Of a stretch of 64,000 nt of DNA, positions 47,980 to 61,920 are shown in pieces. The translations under genes were made by a program, and so were the position numbers. The notes under the pieces are model-generated. The model was not told the origin of the DNA. It saw only the letters and a program-made list of their open reading frames with translations, and did no database searches. The stretch comes from Crossaster papposus. Its lineage: Eukaryota; Echinodermata; Asteroidea; Velatida; Solasteridae. Positions within the stretch are counted from its first letter, which is position 1, and each line of letters starts with the position of its first letter. The stretch lies in assembly GCA_037893245.1 (NCBI GenBank), contig JBAIAA010000865.1, forward strand, positions 1,488,001 through 1,552,000, given 5' to 3'.

Positions 47980-50450
47980 GCTCAGAAGGAACAGCAGAGG
48001 TAGAAGACAGAAATAGAGTATATCCACGTGTCTCACTCAGCCTGCTCAGAAGGAACAGCAGAGGTAGAGGACAGATATAGAGTATATCCACGTGTCTCAC
48101 TCAGCCTGCTCAGAAGGAACGGCAGTGGTAGAAGACAGAGATAGAGTATATCCACGTGTCTCACTCAGCCTGCTCAGAAGGAACAGCAGAGGTAGAAGAG
48201 AGAGATAGAGTATATCCACTTGTCTGATCTACACCTCACTCAGCCTGCTCAAAAGGAACAGCAGAGATAGAAGACAGAAATAGAGTATATCCACGTGTCT
48301 GATCTACACCTCACTCAGCCTGCTCAGAAGAAACAGCAGATGTAGAAGACATAGATATAGTATATCCCCGTGTCTCACTCAGCCTGCTTAGAAGGAACAG
48401 CAGAGATAGAAGACAGAGATAGAGTATATCCACGTGTCTGATCTACACCTCACTCAGCCTGCTCAGAAGAAACAGCAGAGGTGGAAGACAGAGATAGAGT
48501 TTATCCACGTGTCTCACTCAACATGCTCAGAAGGAACAGCAGAGGTAGAAGACAGAGATAGAGTATATCCACGTATTTGAACCACACCTCACTCAGCCTG
48601 CTCAGAAGGAAGAGCAGAGGTAGAAGACAGAGATAGAGTATATCCACGTGTCTGATATACACCTCACTCAGCCTGCTCAGAAGGAGCAGCAGAGGTAGAA
48701 GACAGAGATAGAGTTTATCCACGTGTCTCACTCAACCTGCTCTGAAGGAACAGTACAGGTAGAAGACAGAGATAGAGTATATCCACGTGTTTAAACCACA
48801 CCTCACTCAGCCTGCTCAGAAGGAAGAGCAGAGGTAGAAGACAGAGATAGAGTATATCCACGTGTCTGATATACACCTCACTCAGCCTGCTCAGAAGGAG
48901 CAACAGAGGTAGAAGACAGAGATAGAGTATATCCACGTGTCTGATCTACACCTCACTCAGCCTGCTCAGTAGGAACAGCAGAGGTAGAAGACAGAGATAG
49001 AGTATATCCACGTGTCTGATCTACACTTCATTCAGCCTGCTCAGAAGGAACAGCAGAGGTAGAAGACAGAGATAGAGTATATCCACGTGTCTGATCTACA
49101 CCTCACTCAGCCTGCTCAGAAGGAACAGCAGAGGTAGAAGACAGAGATAGAGTATATCCACGTGTCTGATCTACACCTCACTCAGCCTGCTCAGAAGGAA
49201 CAGCAGAGGTAGAAGACAGAGATAGAGTATATCCACGTGTCTGAACTACACCTCACTCAGCCTGCTCAGAAGGAACAGCAGAGGTAGAAGACAGAAATAG
49301 AGTATATCCACGTGTCTCACTCAGCCTGCTCAGAAGGAACAGCAGAGGTAGAGGACAGATATAGAGTATATCCACGTGTCTCACTCAGCCTGCTCAGAAG
49401 GAACGGCAGAGGTAGAAGACAGAGATAGAGTATATCCACGTGTCTCACTCAGCCTGCTCAGAAGGAACAGCAGAGGTAGAAGACAGAGATAGAGTATATC
49501 CACTTGTCTGATCTACACCTCACTCAGCCTGCTCAGAAGGAACAGCAGAGATAGAAGACAGAAATAGAGTATATCCACGTGTCTGATCTACACCTCACTC
49601 AGCCTGCTCAGAAGAAACAGCAGATGTAGAAGACATAGATATAGTATATCCACGTGTCTCACTCAGCCTGCTTAGAAGGAACAGCAGAGATAGAAGACAG
49701 AGATAGAGTATATCCACGTGTCTGATCTACACCTCACTCAGCCTGCTCAGAAGGAACAGCAGAGGTGGAAGACAGAGATAGAGTTTATCCACGTGTCTCA
49801 CTCAACATGCTCAGAAGGAACAGCAGAGGTAGAAGACAGAGATAGAGTATATCCACGTATTTGAACCACACCTCACTCAGCCTGCTCAGAAGGAAGAGCA
49901 GAGGTAGAAGACAGAGATAGAGTATATCCACGTGTCTGATATACACCTCACTCAGCCTGCTCAGAAGGAGCAGCAGAGGTAGAAGACAGAGATAGAGTTT
50001 ATCCACGTGTCTCACTCAACCTGCTCAGAAGGAACAGTAGAGGTAGAAGACAGAGATAGAGTATATCCACGTGTTTGAACCACACCTCACTCAGCCTGCT
50101 CAGAAGGAAGAGCAGAGGTAGAAGACAGAGATAGAGTATATCCACGTGTCTGATATACACCTCACTCAGCCTGCTCAGAAGGAGCAACAGAGGTAGAAGA
50201 CAGAGATAGAGTATATCCACGTGTCTGATCTACACCTCACTCAGCCTGCTCAGTAGGAACAGCAGAGGTAGAAGACAGAGATAGAGTATATCCACGTGTC
50301 TGATCTACACCTCACTCAGCCTGCTCAGAAGGAACAGCAGAGGTAGAAGACAGATATATAGTATATCCACGTGTCTCACACAGCCTGCTCAGAAGGAACA
50401 GCAGAGGTAGAAGACAGAGATAGAGTATATCCACGTGTCTCACTCAGCCT
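47980..50450 (+). repeat. Tandem pair with 1,284-bp shift
   Basis: The series acagaaatag, gtagaggacag, gaacggcag, ccacttgtctg, gcagatgtag, gcttagaagg, tttgaaccac runs from about 47,985 and again from about 49,270, with landmarks 1,284 bp apart (48,501 to 49,785). The copies differ by point changes such as cggcagtgg and tatccccgtg in the first copy. Confidence 0.75.
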
Positions 50451-51049
50451 GCTCAGAAGGAACAGCAGAGGTAGAAGACAGAGATAGATTATATCCACGT
50501 GTCTGATCTACACCTCACTCAGCCTGCTCAGAAGGAACAGCAGAGGTAGAAGACAGAGATAGAGTATATCCACGTGTCTGATCTACATCTCACTCAGCCT
50601 GCTCAGAAGGAACAGCAGAGGTAAAATACAAAGATAGAGTATATCCACGTGTCTCACTCAGCCTGCACAGAAGGAACAGCAGAGGTAGAAGACAGAGATA
50701 GAGTATATCCACGTGTCTGATCTACACATCACTCAGCCTGCTCAGAAGGGACAGCAGAGGTAGAAGACAGAGATAGAGTATATCCACGTGTCTGATCTAC
50801 ACCTCACTCAGTCTGCTCAGAAGGAACAGCAGAGGTAGAAGACAGATATATAGTATATCCACGTGTCTCACTCATCCTGCTCAGAAGAAACAGCAGAAGT
50901 AGAAGACAGAGATAGAGTATATCCACGTGTCTGATATACACCTCACTCAGCCTGCTCAGAAGGGACAGCAGAGGTAGAAGACACAGATAAATTATATCCA
51001 CGTGTCTGATCTACACCTCACTCAGCCTGCTCAGAGGAACAGCAGAGGT

Positions 51050-52740
51050 AGAAGACAGAGATAGAGTATATCCACGTGTCTGATCTACACCTCACTCAGC
51101 CTGCTCAGAAGGAACAGCAGAGGTACAAGACAGAGATATAGTATATCAACGTGTCTCAATCAGCCTGCTCAGAAGGAACAGCAGAGGTAGAAGACAGAGA
51201 TAGAGTATATCCACGTGTCTCACTCAGCCTGCTCAGAAGGAACAGCAGAGGTAGACGACAGAGATAGAGTATATCCACGTGTCTGATCTACACCTCACTC
51301 AGCCTGCTCAGAAGGAACAGCAGAGGTAGAAGACACAGATGGAGTATATCCACGTGTCTGATCTACACCTCACTCAGCCTGCTCAGAAGGAACAGCAGAG
51401 GTGGAAGACAGAGATAGAGTTTATCCACGTGTCTCACTCAACATGCTCAGAAGGAACAGCAGAGGTAGAAGACAGAGATAGAGTATATCCACGTGTTTGA
51501 ACCACACCTCACTCAACCTGCTCAGAAGGAAGAGCAGAGGTAGAAGACAGAGATAGAGTATCTCCACGTGTCTGATATATACCTCACTCAGCCTGCTCAG
51601 AAGGAGCAGCAGAGGTAGAAGACAGAGATAGAGTATATCCACGTGTCTGATATACACCTCACTCAGCCTGCTCAGAAGGAGCAACAGAGGTAGAAGACAG
51701 AGATAGAGTATATCCACGTGTCTGATCTACACCTCACTCAGCCTGCTCAGAAGGAACAGCAGAGGTAGAAGACAGAGATAGAGTATATCCACGTGTCTGA
51801 TCTACACTTCACTCAGCCTGCTCAGAAGGAACAGCATAGGTAGAAGACAGAGATAGAGTATATCCACGTGTCTGATCTACACCTCACTCAGCCTGCTCAG
51901 AAGGAACAGCAGAGGTACAAGACAGAGATATAGTATATCAACGTGTCTCAATCAGCCTGCTCAGAAGGAACAGCAGAGGTAGAAGACAGAGATAGAGTAT
52001 ATCCACGTGTCTCACTCAGCCTGCTCAGAAGGAACAGCAGAGGTAGACGACAGAGATAGAGTATATCCACGTGTCTGATCTACACCTCACTCAGCCTGCT
52101 CAGAAGGAACAGCAGAGGTAGAAGACACAGATGGAGTATATCCACGTGTCTGATCTACACCTCACTCAGCCTGCTCAGAAGGAACAGCAGAGGTGGAAGA
52201 CAGAGATAGAGTTTATCCACGTGTCTCACTCAACATGCTCAGAAGGAACAGCAGAGGTAGAAGACAGAGATAGAGTATATCCACGTGTTTGAACCACACC
52301 TCACTCAACCTGCTCAGAAGGAAGAGCAGAGGTAGAAGACAGAGATAGAGTATCTCCACGTGTCTGATATATACCTCACTCAGCCTGCTCAGAAGGAGCA
52401 GCAGAGGTAGAAGACAGAGATAGAGTTTATCCACGTGTCTCACTCAACCTGCTCAGAAGGAACAGCAGAGGTAGAAGACAGAGATAGAGTATATCCACGT
52501 GTCTGATATACACCTCACTCAGCCTGCTCAGAAGGAGCAACAGAGGTAGAAGACAGAGATAGAGTATATCCACGTGTCTGATCTACACCTCACTCAGCCT
52601 GCTCAGAAGGAACAGCAGAGGTAGAAGACAGAGATAGAGTATATCCACGTGTCTGATCTACACTTCACTCAGCCTGCTCAGAAGGAACAGCATAGGTAGA
52701 AGACAGAGATAGAGTATATCCACGTGTCTGATCTACACCT
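51050..52740 (+). repeat. Local ~0.8-kb duplication
   Basis: The marker gtacaagacagagatatag with tatcaacgtgtctcaatc occurs near 51,124 and 51,916, and the gagtttatcc cassette at 51,421 and 52,213, all 792 bp apart. Past about 51,633 the shift becomes 856 bp (cagcatagg at about 51,833 and 52,689) because copy 1 lacks one 64-bp unit. The boundary lies near 51,880. Confidence 0.68.
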
Positions 52741-53049
52741 CACTCAGCCTGCTCAGAAGGAACAGCAGAGGTAAAATACAGAGATAGAGTATATCCACGT
52801 GTCTCACTCAGCCTGCTCAGAAGGAACAGCAGAGGTAGAAGACAGAGATAGAGTATATCCACGTGTCTGATCTACACCTCACTCAGCCTGCTCAGAAGGA
52901 ACAGCAGAGGTAGAAGACAGAGATAGAGTATATACACGTGTCTGAACTACACCTCACTCAGCCTGCTCAGAAGGAACAGCAGAGGTAGAAGACAGAAATA
53001 GAGTATATCCACGTGTCTCACTCAGCCTGCTCAGAAGGAACAGCAGAGG

Positions 53050-55060
53050 TAGAGGACAGATATAGAGTATATCCACGTGTCTCACTCAGCCTGCTCAGAA
53101 GGAACGGCAGTGGTAGAAGACAGAGATAGAGTATATCCACGTGTCTCACTCAGCCTGCTCAGAAGGAACAGCAGAGGTAGAAGACAGAGATAGAGTATAT
53201 CCACTTGTCTGATCTACACCTCACTCAGCCTGCTCAGAAGGAACAGCAGAGATAGAAGACAGAAATAGAGTATATCCACGTGTCTGATCTACACCTCACT
53301 CAGCCTGCTCAGAAGAAACAGCAGATGTAGAAGACATAGATATAGTATATCCCCGTGTCTCACTCAGCCTGCTTAGAAGGAACAGCAGAGATAGAAGACA
53401 GAGATAGAGTATATCCACGTGTCTGATCTACACCTCACTCAGCCTGCTCAGAAGGAACAGCAGAGGTGGAAGACAGAGATAGAGTTTATCCACGTGTCTC
53501 AATCAACATGCTCAGAAGGAACAGCAGAGGTAGAAGACAGAGATAGAGTATATCCACGTATTTGAACCACACCTCACTCAGCCTGCTCAGAAGGAAGAGC
53601 AGAGGTAGAAGACAGAGATAGAGTATATCCACGTGTCTGATATACACCTCACTCAGCCTGCTCAGAAGGAGCAGCAGAGGTAGAAGACAGAGATAGAGTT
53701 TATCCACGTGTCTCACTCAACCTGCCCAGAAGGAACAGTACAGGTAGAAGACAGAGATAGAGTATATCCACGTGTTTAAACCACACCTCACTCAGCCTGC
53801 TCAGAAGGAAGAGCAGAGGTAGAAGACAGAGATAGAGTATATCCACGTGTCTGATATACACCTCACTCAGCCTGCTCAGTAGGAACAGCAGAGGTAGAAG
53901 ACAGAGATAGAGTATATCCACGTGTCTGATCTACACTTCATTCAGCCTGCTCAGAAGCTACAACAGAGGTAGAAGACAGAGATAGAGTATATCCACGTGT
54001 CTGATCTACACCTCACTCAGCCTGCTCAGAAGGAACAGCAGAGGTAGAAGACAGAGATAGAGTATATCCACGTGTCTGAACTACACCTCACTCAGCCTGC
54101 TCAGAAGGAACAGCAGAGGTAGAAGACAGAAATAGAGTATATCCACGTGTCTCACTCAGCCTGCTCAGAAGGAACAGCAGAGGTAGAGGACAGATATAGA
54201 GTATATCCACGTGTCTCACTCAGCCTGCTCAGAAGGAACGGCAGAGGTAGAAGACAGAGATAGAGTATATCCACGTGTCTCACTCAGCCTGCTAAGAAGG
54301 AACAGCAGAGGTAGAAGACAGAGATAGAGTATATCCACTTGTCTGATCTACACCTCACTCAGCCTGCTCAGAAGGAACAGCAGAGATAGAAGACAGAAAT
54401 ATAGTATATCCACGTGTCTGATCTACACCTCACTCAGCCTGCTCAGAAGAAACAGCAGATGTAGAAGACATAGATATAGTATATCCACGTGTCTCACTCA
54501 GCCTGCTTAGAAGGAACAGCAGAGATAGAAGACAGAGATAGAGTATATCCACGTGTCTGATCTACACCTCACTCAGCCTGCTCAGAAGGAACAGCAGAGG
54601 TGGAAGACAGAGATAGAGTTTATCCACGTGTCTCACTCAACATGCTCAGAAGGAACAGCAGAGGTAGAAGACAGAGATAGAGTATATCCACGTATTTGAA
54701 CCACACCTCACTCAGCCTGCTCAGAAGGAAGAGCAGAGGTAGAAGACAGAGATAGAGTATATCCACGTGTCTGATATACACCTCACTCAGCCTGCTCAGA
54801 AGGAGCAGCAGAGGTAGAAGACAGAGATAGAGTTTATCCACGTGTCTCACTCAACCTGCTCAGAAGGAACAGTAGAGGTAGAAGACAGAGATAGAGTATA
54901 TCCACGTGTTTGAACCACACCTCACTCAGCCTGCTCAGAAGGAAGAGCAGAGGTAGAAGACAGAGATAGAGTATATCCACGTGTCTGATATACACCTCAC
55001 TCAGCCTGCTCAGAAGGAGCAACAGAGGTAGAAGACAGAGATAGAGTATATCCACGTGTC
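53050..55060 (+). repeat. Tandem pair with 1,134-bp shift
   Basis: The same cassette order as at 47,980-50,450 appears twice more, with landmarks 1,134 bp apart (53,486 to 54,620; gaacggcag about 53,104 to 54,238). The shorter period is explained by missing monomers around 53,880-54,000, where the odd unit cagaagctacaacagagg also lies. Confidence 0.7.
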
Positions 55061-57899
55061 TGATCTACACCTCACTCAGCCTGCTCAGTAGGAACAGCAG
55101 AGGTAGAAGACAGAGATAGAGTATATCCACGTGTCTGATCTACACTTCATTCAGCCTGCTCAGAAGGAACAGCAGAGGTAGAAGACAGAGATAGAGTATA
55201 TCCACGTGTCTGATCTACACCTCACTCAGCCTGCTCAGAAGGAACAGCAGAGGTAGAATACAGATATATAGTATATCCACGTGTCTCACTCATCCTGCTC
55301 AGAAGGAACAGCAGAGGTAGAAGACAGAGATAGAGTATATCCACGTGTCTGATCTACACCTCACTCAGCCTGCTCAGAAGGAACAGCAGAGGTAGAAGAC
55401 AGAGATAGAGTATATCCACGTGTCTGATCTACACCTCACTCAGCCTGCTCAGAAGGAACAGCAGAGGTAGAAGACAGAGATAGATTATATCCACGTGTCT
55501 GATCTACACCTCACTCAGCCTGCTCAGAAGGAACAGCAGAGGTAGAAGACAGAGATAGAGTATATCCACGTGTCTGATCTACATCTCACTCAGCCTGCTC
55601 AGAAGGAACAGCAGAGGTAAAATACAGAGATAGAGTATATCCAGGTGTCTCACTCAGCCTGCTCAGAAGGAACAGCAGAGGTAGAAGACAGAGATAGAGT
55701 ATATCCACGTGTCTGATCTACACCTCACTCAGCCTGCTCAGAAGGAACAGCAGAGGTAGAAGACAGAGATAGAGTATATCCACGTGTCTGATCTACACCT
55801 CACTCAGCCTGCTCAGAAGGAACAGCAGAGGTAGAAGACAGAGATAGAGTATATCCACGTGTCTGATCTACACCTCACTCAGCCTGCTCAGAAGGAACAG
55901 CAGAGGTAAAAGACAGAGATATAGTATATCCACGTGTCTCACTCAGCCTGCTCAGAAGGAACAGCAGAGGTAGAAGACAGAGATAGAGTATATCCACGTG
56001 TCTCACTCAGCCTGCTCAGAAGGAACAGCAGAGGTAGACGACAGAGATAGAGTATATCCACGTGTCTGATCTACACCTCACTCAGCCTGCTCAGAAGGAA
56101 CAGCGGAGGTAGAAGACATAGATGGAGTATATCCACGTGTCTGATCTACACCTCACTCAGCCTGCTCAGAAGGAACAGCAGAGGTAGAAGACAGAGATAG
56201 AGTATATCCACGTGTCTCACTCAGCCTGCTCAGAAGGAACAGCAGAGGTAGAAGACAGAGATAGAGTATATCCACCTGTCTGATCTACACCTCACTCAAC
56301 CTGCTCAGAAGGAACAGCAGAGGTAGAAGACAGATATATAGTATATCCACGTGTCTCACTCAGCCTGCTCAGAAGGAACAGCAGAGGTAGAAGACAGATA
56401 TATAGTATATCCACGTGTCTCACTCAGCCTGCTCAGAAGGAACAGCAGAGGTAGAAGACAGAGATAGATTATATCCACGTGTCTGATCTACACCTCACTC
56501 AGCCTGCTCAGAAGGAACAGCAGAGGTAGAAGACAGAGATAGAGTATATCCACGTGTCTGATCTACATCTCACTCAGCCTGCTCAGAAGGAACAGCAGAG
56601 GTAAAATACAAAGATAGAGTATATCCACGTGTCTCACTCAGCCTGCTCAGAAGGAACAGCAGAGTTAGAAGACAGAGATAGAGTATATCCACGTGTCTGA
56701 TCTACACATCACTCAGCCTGCTCAGAAGGGACAGCAGAGGTAGAAGACAGAGATAGAGTATATCCACGTGTCTGATATACACCTCACTCAGCCTGCTCAG
56801 AAGGAACAGCAGAGGTAGAAGACAGATATATAGTATATCCACGTGTCTCACTCATCCTGCTCAGAAGAAACAGCAGAAGTAGAAGACAGAGATAGAGTAT
56901 ATCCACGTGTCTGATATACACCTCACTCAGCCTGCTCAGAAGGGACAGCAGAGGTAGAAGACACAGATAAATTATATCCACGTGTCTGATCTACACCTCA
57001 CTCAACCTGCTCAGAGGAACAGCAGAGGTAGAAGACAGAGATAGAGTATATCCACGTGTCTGATATACACCTCACTCAGCCTGCTCAGAAGGAACAGCAG
57101 AGGTACAAGACAGAGATATAGTATATCCACGTGTCTCAATCAGCCTGCTCAGAAGGAACAGCAGAGGTAGAAGACAGAGATAGAGTATATCCACGTGTCT
57201 CACTCAGCCTGCTCAGAAGGAACAGCAGAGGTAGACGACAGAGATAGAGTATATCCACGTGTCTGATCTACACCTCACTCAGCCTGCTCAGAAGGAACAG
57301 CAGAGGTAGAAGACATAGATGGAGTATATCCACGTGTCTGATCTACACCTCACTCAGCCTGCTCAGAAGGAACAGCAGAGGTGGAAGACAGAGATAGAGT
57401 TTATCCACGTGTCTCACTCAACATGCTCAGAAGGAACAGCAGAGGTAGAAGACAGAGATAGAGTATATCCACGTGTCTGATCTACACCTCACTCAGCCTG
57501 CTCAGAAGGAACAGCAGAGGTAGAAGACAGAGATAGAGTATATCCACGTGTCTGATCTACACCTCACTCAGCCTGCTCAGAAGGAACAGCAGAGGTAGAA
57601 GACAGATATATAGTATATCCACGTGTCTCACTCATCCTGCTCAGAAGGAACAGCAGACGTAGAAGACAGAGATAGAGTATATCCACGTGTCTGATCTACA
57701 CCTCAGAAGGAACAGCAGAGATAGAAGACAGAGATACAGTATATCCACGTGTCTGATCTACACCTCACTCAGCCTGCTCAGAAGGAACAGCAGAGGTAGA
57801 AGACAGAGATAGATTATATCCACGTGTCTGATCTACACCTCACTCAGCCTGCTCAGAAGGAACAGCAGAGGTAGAAGACAGAGATAGAGTATATCCACG

Positions 57900-60800
57900 T
57901 GTCTGATCTACACCTCACTCAGCCTGCTCAGAATGAACAGCAGAGGTAGAAGACAGAGATAGATTATACCAACGTGTCTGATCTACACCTCACTCAGCCT
58001 GCTCAGAAGGAACAGCAGAGGTAAAAGACAGAGATAGAGTATATCCACGTGTCTGATCTACACCTCACTCAGCCTGCTCAGAAGGAACAGCAGAGGTAGA
58101 AGACAGAGATAGAGTATATCCACGTGTCTGAACTACACCTCACTCAGCCTGCTCAGAAGGAACAGCAGAGGTAGAAGACAGAAATAGAGTATATCCACGT
58201 GTCTCACTCAGCCTGCTCAGAAGGAACAGCAGAGGTAGAGGACAGATATAGAGTATATCCACGTGTCTCACTCAGCCTGCTCAGAAGGAACGGCAGAGGT
58301 AGAAGACAGAGATAGAGTATATCCACGTGTCTCACTCAGCCTGCTCAGAAGGAACAGCAGAGGTAGAAGACAGAGATAGAGTATATCCACTTGTCTGATC
58401 TACACCTCACTCAGCCTGCTCAGAAGGAACAGCAGAGATAGAAGACAGAAATAGAGTATATCCACGTGTCTGATCTACACCTCACTCAGCCTGCTCAGAA
58501 GAAACAGCAGATGTAGAAGACATAGATATAGTATATCCACGTGTCTCACTCAGCCTGCTTAGAAGGAACAGCAGAGATAGAAGACAGAGATAGAGTATAT
58601 CCACGTGTCTGATCTACACCTCACTCAGCCTGCTCAGAAGGAACAGCAGAGGTGGAAGACAGAGATAGAGTTTATCCACGTGTCTCACTCAACATGCTCA
58701 GAAGGAACAGGAGAGGTAGAAGACAGAGATAGAGTATATCCACGTATTTGAACCACACCTCACTCAGCCTGCTCAGAAGGAAGAGCAGAGGTAGAAGACA
58801 GAGATAGAGTATATCCACGTGTCTGATATACACCTCACTCAGCCTGCTCAGAAGGAGCAGCAGAGGTAGAAGACAGAGATAGAGTTTATCCACGTGTCTC
58901 ACTCAACCTGCTCAGAAGGAACAGTAGAGGTAGAAGACAGAGATAGAGTATATCCACGTGTTTGAACCACACCTCACTCAGCCTGCTCAGAAGGAAGAGC
59001 AGAGGTAGAAGACAGAGATAGAGTATATCCACGTGTCTGATATACACCTCACTCAGCCTGCTCAGAAGGAGCAACAGAGGTAGAAGACAGAGATAGAGTA
59101 TATCCACGTGTCTGATCTACACCTCACTCAGCCTGCTCAGTAGGAACAGCAGAGGTAGAAGACAGAGATAGAGTATATCCACGTGTCTGATCTACACTTC
59201 CTTCAGCCTGCTCAGAAGGAACAGCAGAGGTAGAAGACAGAGATAGAGTATATCCACGTGTCTGATCTACACCTCACTCAGCCTGCTCAGAAGGAACAGC
59301 AGAGGTAGAAGACAGAGATAGAGTATATCCACGTGTCTGATCTACACCTCACTCAGCCTTCTCAGAAAGGAACAGCAGAGGTAGAAGACAGATATATAGT
59401 ATATCCACGTGTCTCACTCATCCTGCTCAGAAGGAACAGCAGAGGTAGAAGACAGAGATAGAGTATATCCCCGTGTCTGATCTACACCTCACTCAGCCTG
59501 CTCAGAAGGAACAGCAGAGGTAGAAGACAGAGATAGATTATATCCACGTGTCTGATCTACACCTCACTCAGCCTGCTCAGAAGGAACAGCAGAGGTAGAA
59601 GACAGAGATAGAGTATATCCACGTGTCTGATCTACACCTCACTCAGCCTGCTCAGAAGGAACAGCAGAGGTAAATTACAGAGATAGAGTATATCCACGCG
59701 TCTCACTCAGCCTGCTCAGAATGAACAGCAGAGGTAGAAGACAGAGATAGATTATATCAACGTGTCTGATCTACACCTCACTCAGCCTGCTCAGAAGGAA
59801 CAGCTGAGGTAAAAGACAGAGATAGAGTATATCCACGTGTCTGATCTACACCTCACTCAGCCTGCTCAGAAGGAACAGCAGAGGTAGAAGACAGAGATAG
59901 AGTATATCCACGTGTCTGAACTACACCTCACTCAGCCTGCTCAGAAGGAACAGCAGAGGTAGAAGACAGAAATAGAGTATATCCACGTGTCTCACTCAGC
60001 CTGCTCAGAAGGAACAGCAGAGGTAGAGGACAGATATAGAGTATATCCACGTGTCTCACTCAGCCTGCTCAGAAGGAACGGCAGAGGTAGAAGACAGAGA
60101 TAGAGTATATCCACGTGTCTCACTCAGCCTGCTCAGAAGGAACAGCAGAGGTAGAAGACAGAGATAGAGTATATCCACTTGTCTGATCTACACCTCACTC
60201 AGCCTGCTCAGAAGGAACAGCAGAGATAGAAGACAGAAATAGAGTATATCCACGTGTCTGATCTACACCTCACTCAGCCTGCTCAGAAGAAACAGCAGAT
60301 ATAGAAGACATAGATATAGTATATCCACGTGTCTCACTCAGCCTGCTTAGAAGGAACAGCAGAGATAGAAGACAGAGATAGAGTATATCCACGTGTCTGA
60401 TCTACACCTCACTCAGCCTGCTCAGAAGGAACAGCAGAGGTGGAAGACAGAGATAGAGTTTATCCACGTGTCTCACTCAACATGCTCAGAAGGAACAGGA
60501 GAGGTAGAAGACAGAGATAGAGTATATCCACGTATTTGAACCACACCTCACTCAGCCTGCTCAGAAGGAAGAGCAGAGGTAGAAGACAGAGATAGAGTAT
60601 ATCCACGTGTCTGATATACACCTCACTCAGCCTGCTCAGAAGGAGCAGCAGAGGTAGAAGACAGAGATAGAGTTTATCCACGTGTCTCACTCAACCTGCT
60701 CAGAAGGAACAGTAGAGGTAGAAGACAGAGATAGAGTATATCCACGTGTTTGAACCACACCTCACTCAGCCTGCTCAGAAGGAAGAGCAGAGGTAGAAGA

Positions 60801-61426
60801 CAGAGATAGAGTATATCCACGTGTCTGATATACACCTCACTCAGCCTGCTCAGAAGGAGCAACAGAGGTAGAAGACAGAGATAGAGTATATCCACGTGTC
60901 TGATCTACACCTCACTCAGCCTGCTCAGTAGGAACAGCAGAGGTAGAAGACAGAGATAGAGTATATCCACGTGTCTGATCTACACTTCCTTCAGCCTGCT
61001 CAGAAGGAACAGCAGAGGTAGAAGACAGAGATAGAGTATATCCACGTGTCTGATCTACACCTCACTCAGCCTGCTCAGAAGGAACAGCAGAGGTAGAAGA
61101 CAGAGATAGAGTATATCCACGTGTCTGATCTACACCTCACTCAGCCTTCTCAGAAAGGAACAGCAGAGGTAGAAGACAGATATATAGTATATCCACGTGT
61201 CTCACTCATCCTGCTCAGAAGGAACAGCAGAGGTAGAAGACAGAGATAGAGTATATCCCCGTGTCTGATCTACACCTCACTCAGCCTGCTCAGAAGGAAC
61301 AGCAGAGGTAGAAGACAGAGATAGATTATATCCACGTGTCTGATCTACACCTCACTCAGCCTGCTCAGAAGGAACAGCAGAGGTAGAAGACAGAGATAGA
61401 GTATATCCACGTGTCTGATCTACATC
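57900..61426 (+). repeat. Tandem pair with 1,788-bp shift
   Basis: Positions from about 57,900 to 59,638 match about 59,690 to 61,426 at a shift of 1,788 bp. Shared rare marks include aacaggagagg (58,708 and 60,496), cacttccttcag (59,195 and 60,983) and tatccccgtg (59,467 and 61,255). The match stops at 59,638, where a gatctacacctc unit faces gatctacatctc. Confidence 0.78.
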
Positions 61427-61920
61427 TCACTCAGCCTGCTCAGAAGGAACAGCAGAGGTAAAATACAGAGATAGAGTATATCCAGGTGTCTCACTCAGCC
61501 TGCTCAGAAGGAACAGCAGAGGTAGAAGACAGAGATAGAGTATATCCACGTGTCTGATCTACACCTCACTCAGCCTGCTCAGAAGGAACAGCAGAGGTAG
61601 AAAACAGAGATAGAGTATATCCACGTGTCTGATCTACACCTCGCTCAGCCTGCTCAGAAGGAACAGCAGAGGTAAAAGACAGAGATATAGTATATCCACG
61701 TGTCTCACTCAGCCTGCTCAGAAGGAACAGCAGAGGTAGAAGACAGAGATAGAGTATATCCACGTGTCTCACTCAGCCTGCTCAGAAGGAACAGCAGAGG
61801 TAGACGACAGAGATAGAGTATATCCACGTGTCTGATCTACACCTCACTCAGCCTGCTCAGAAGGAACAGCAGAGGTAGAAGACATAGATAGAGTATATCC
61901 ACGTGTCTCACTCAGCCTGT
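60422..61920 (+). repeat. 1,499-bp duplication, copy 1
   Basis: From the gaggtggaag unit at 60,422 onward, the sequence repeats 1,499 bp later. I compared the diagnostic sites acaggagagg, acgtatttg, cacttccttcag, tatccccgtg, gtagaaaacag and cctcgctcag and found no difference. Just left of 60,422 the two copies use different monomers, which fixes the boundary. Confidence 0.85.
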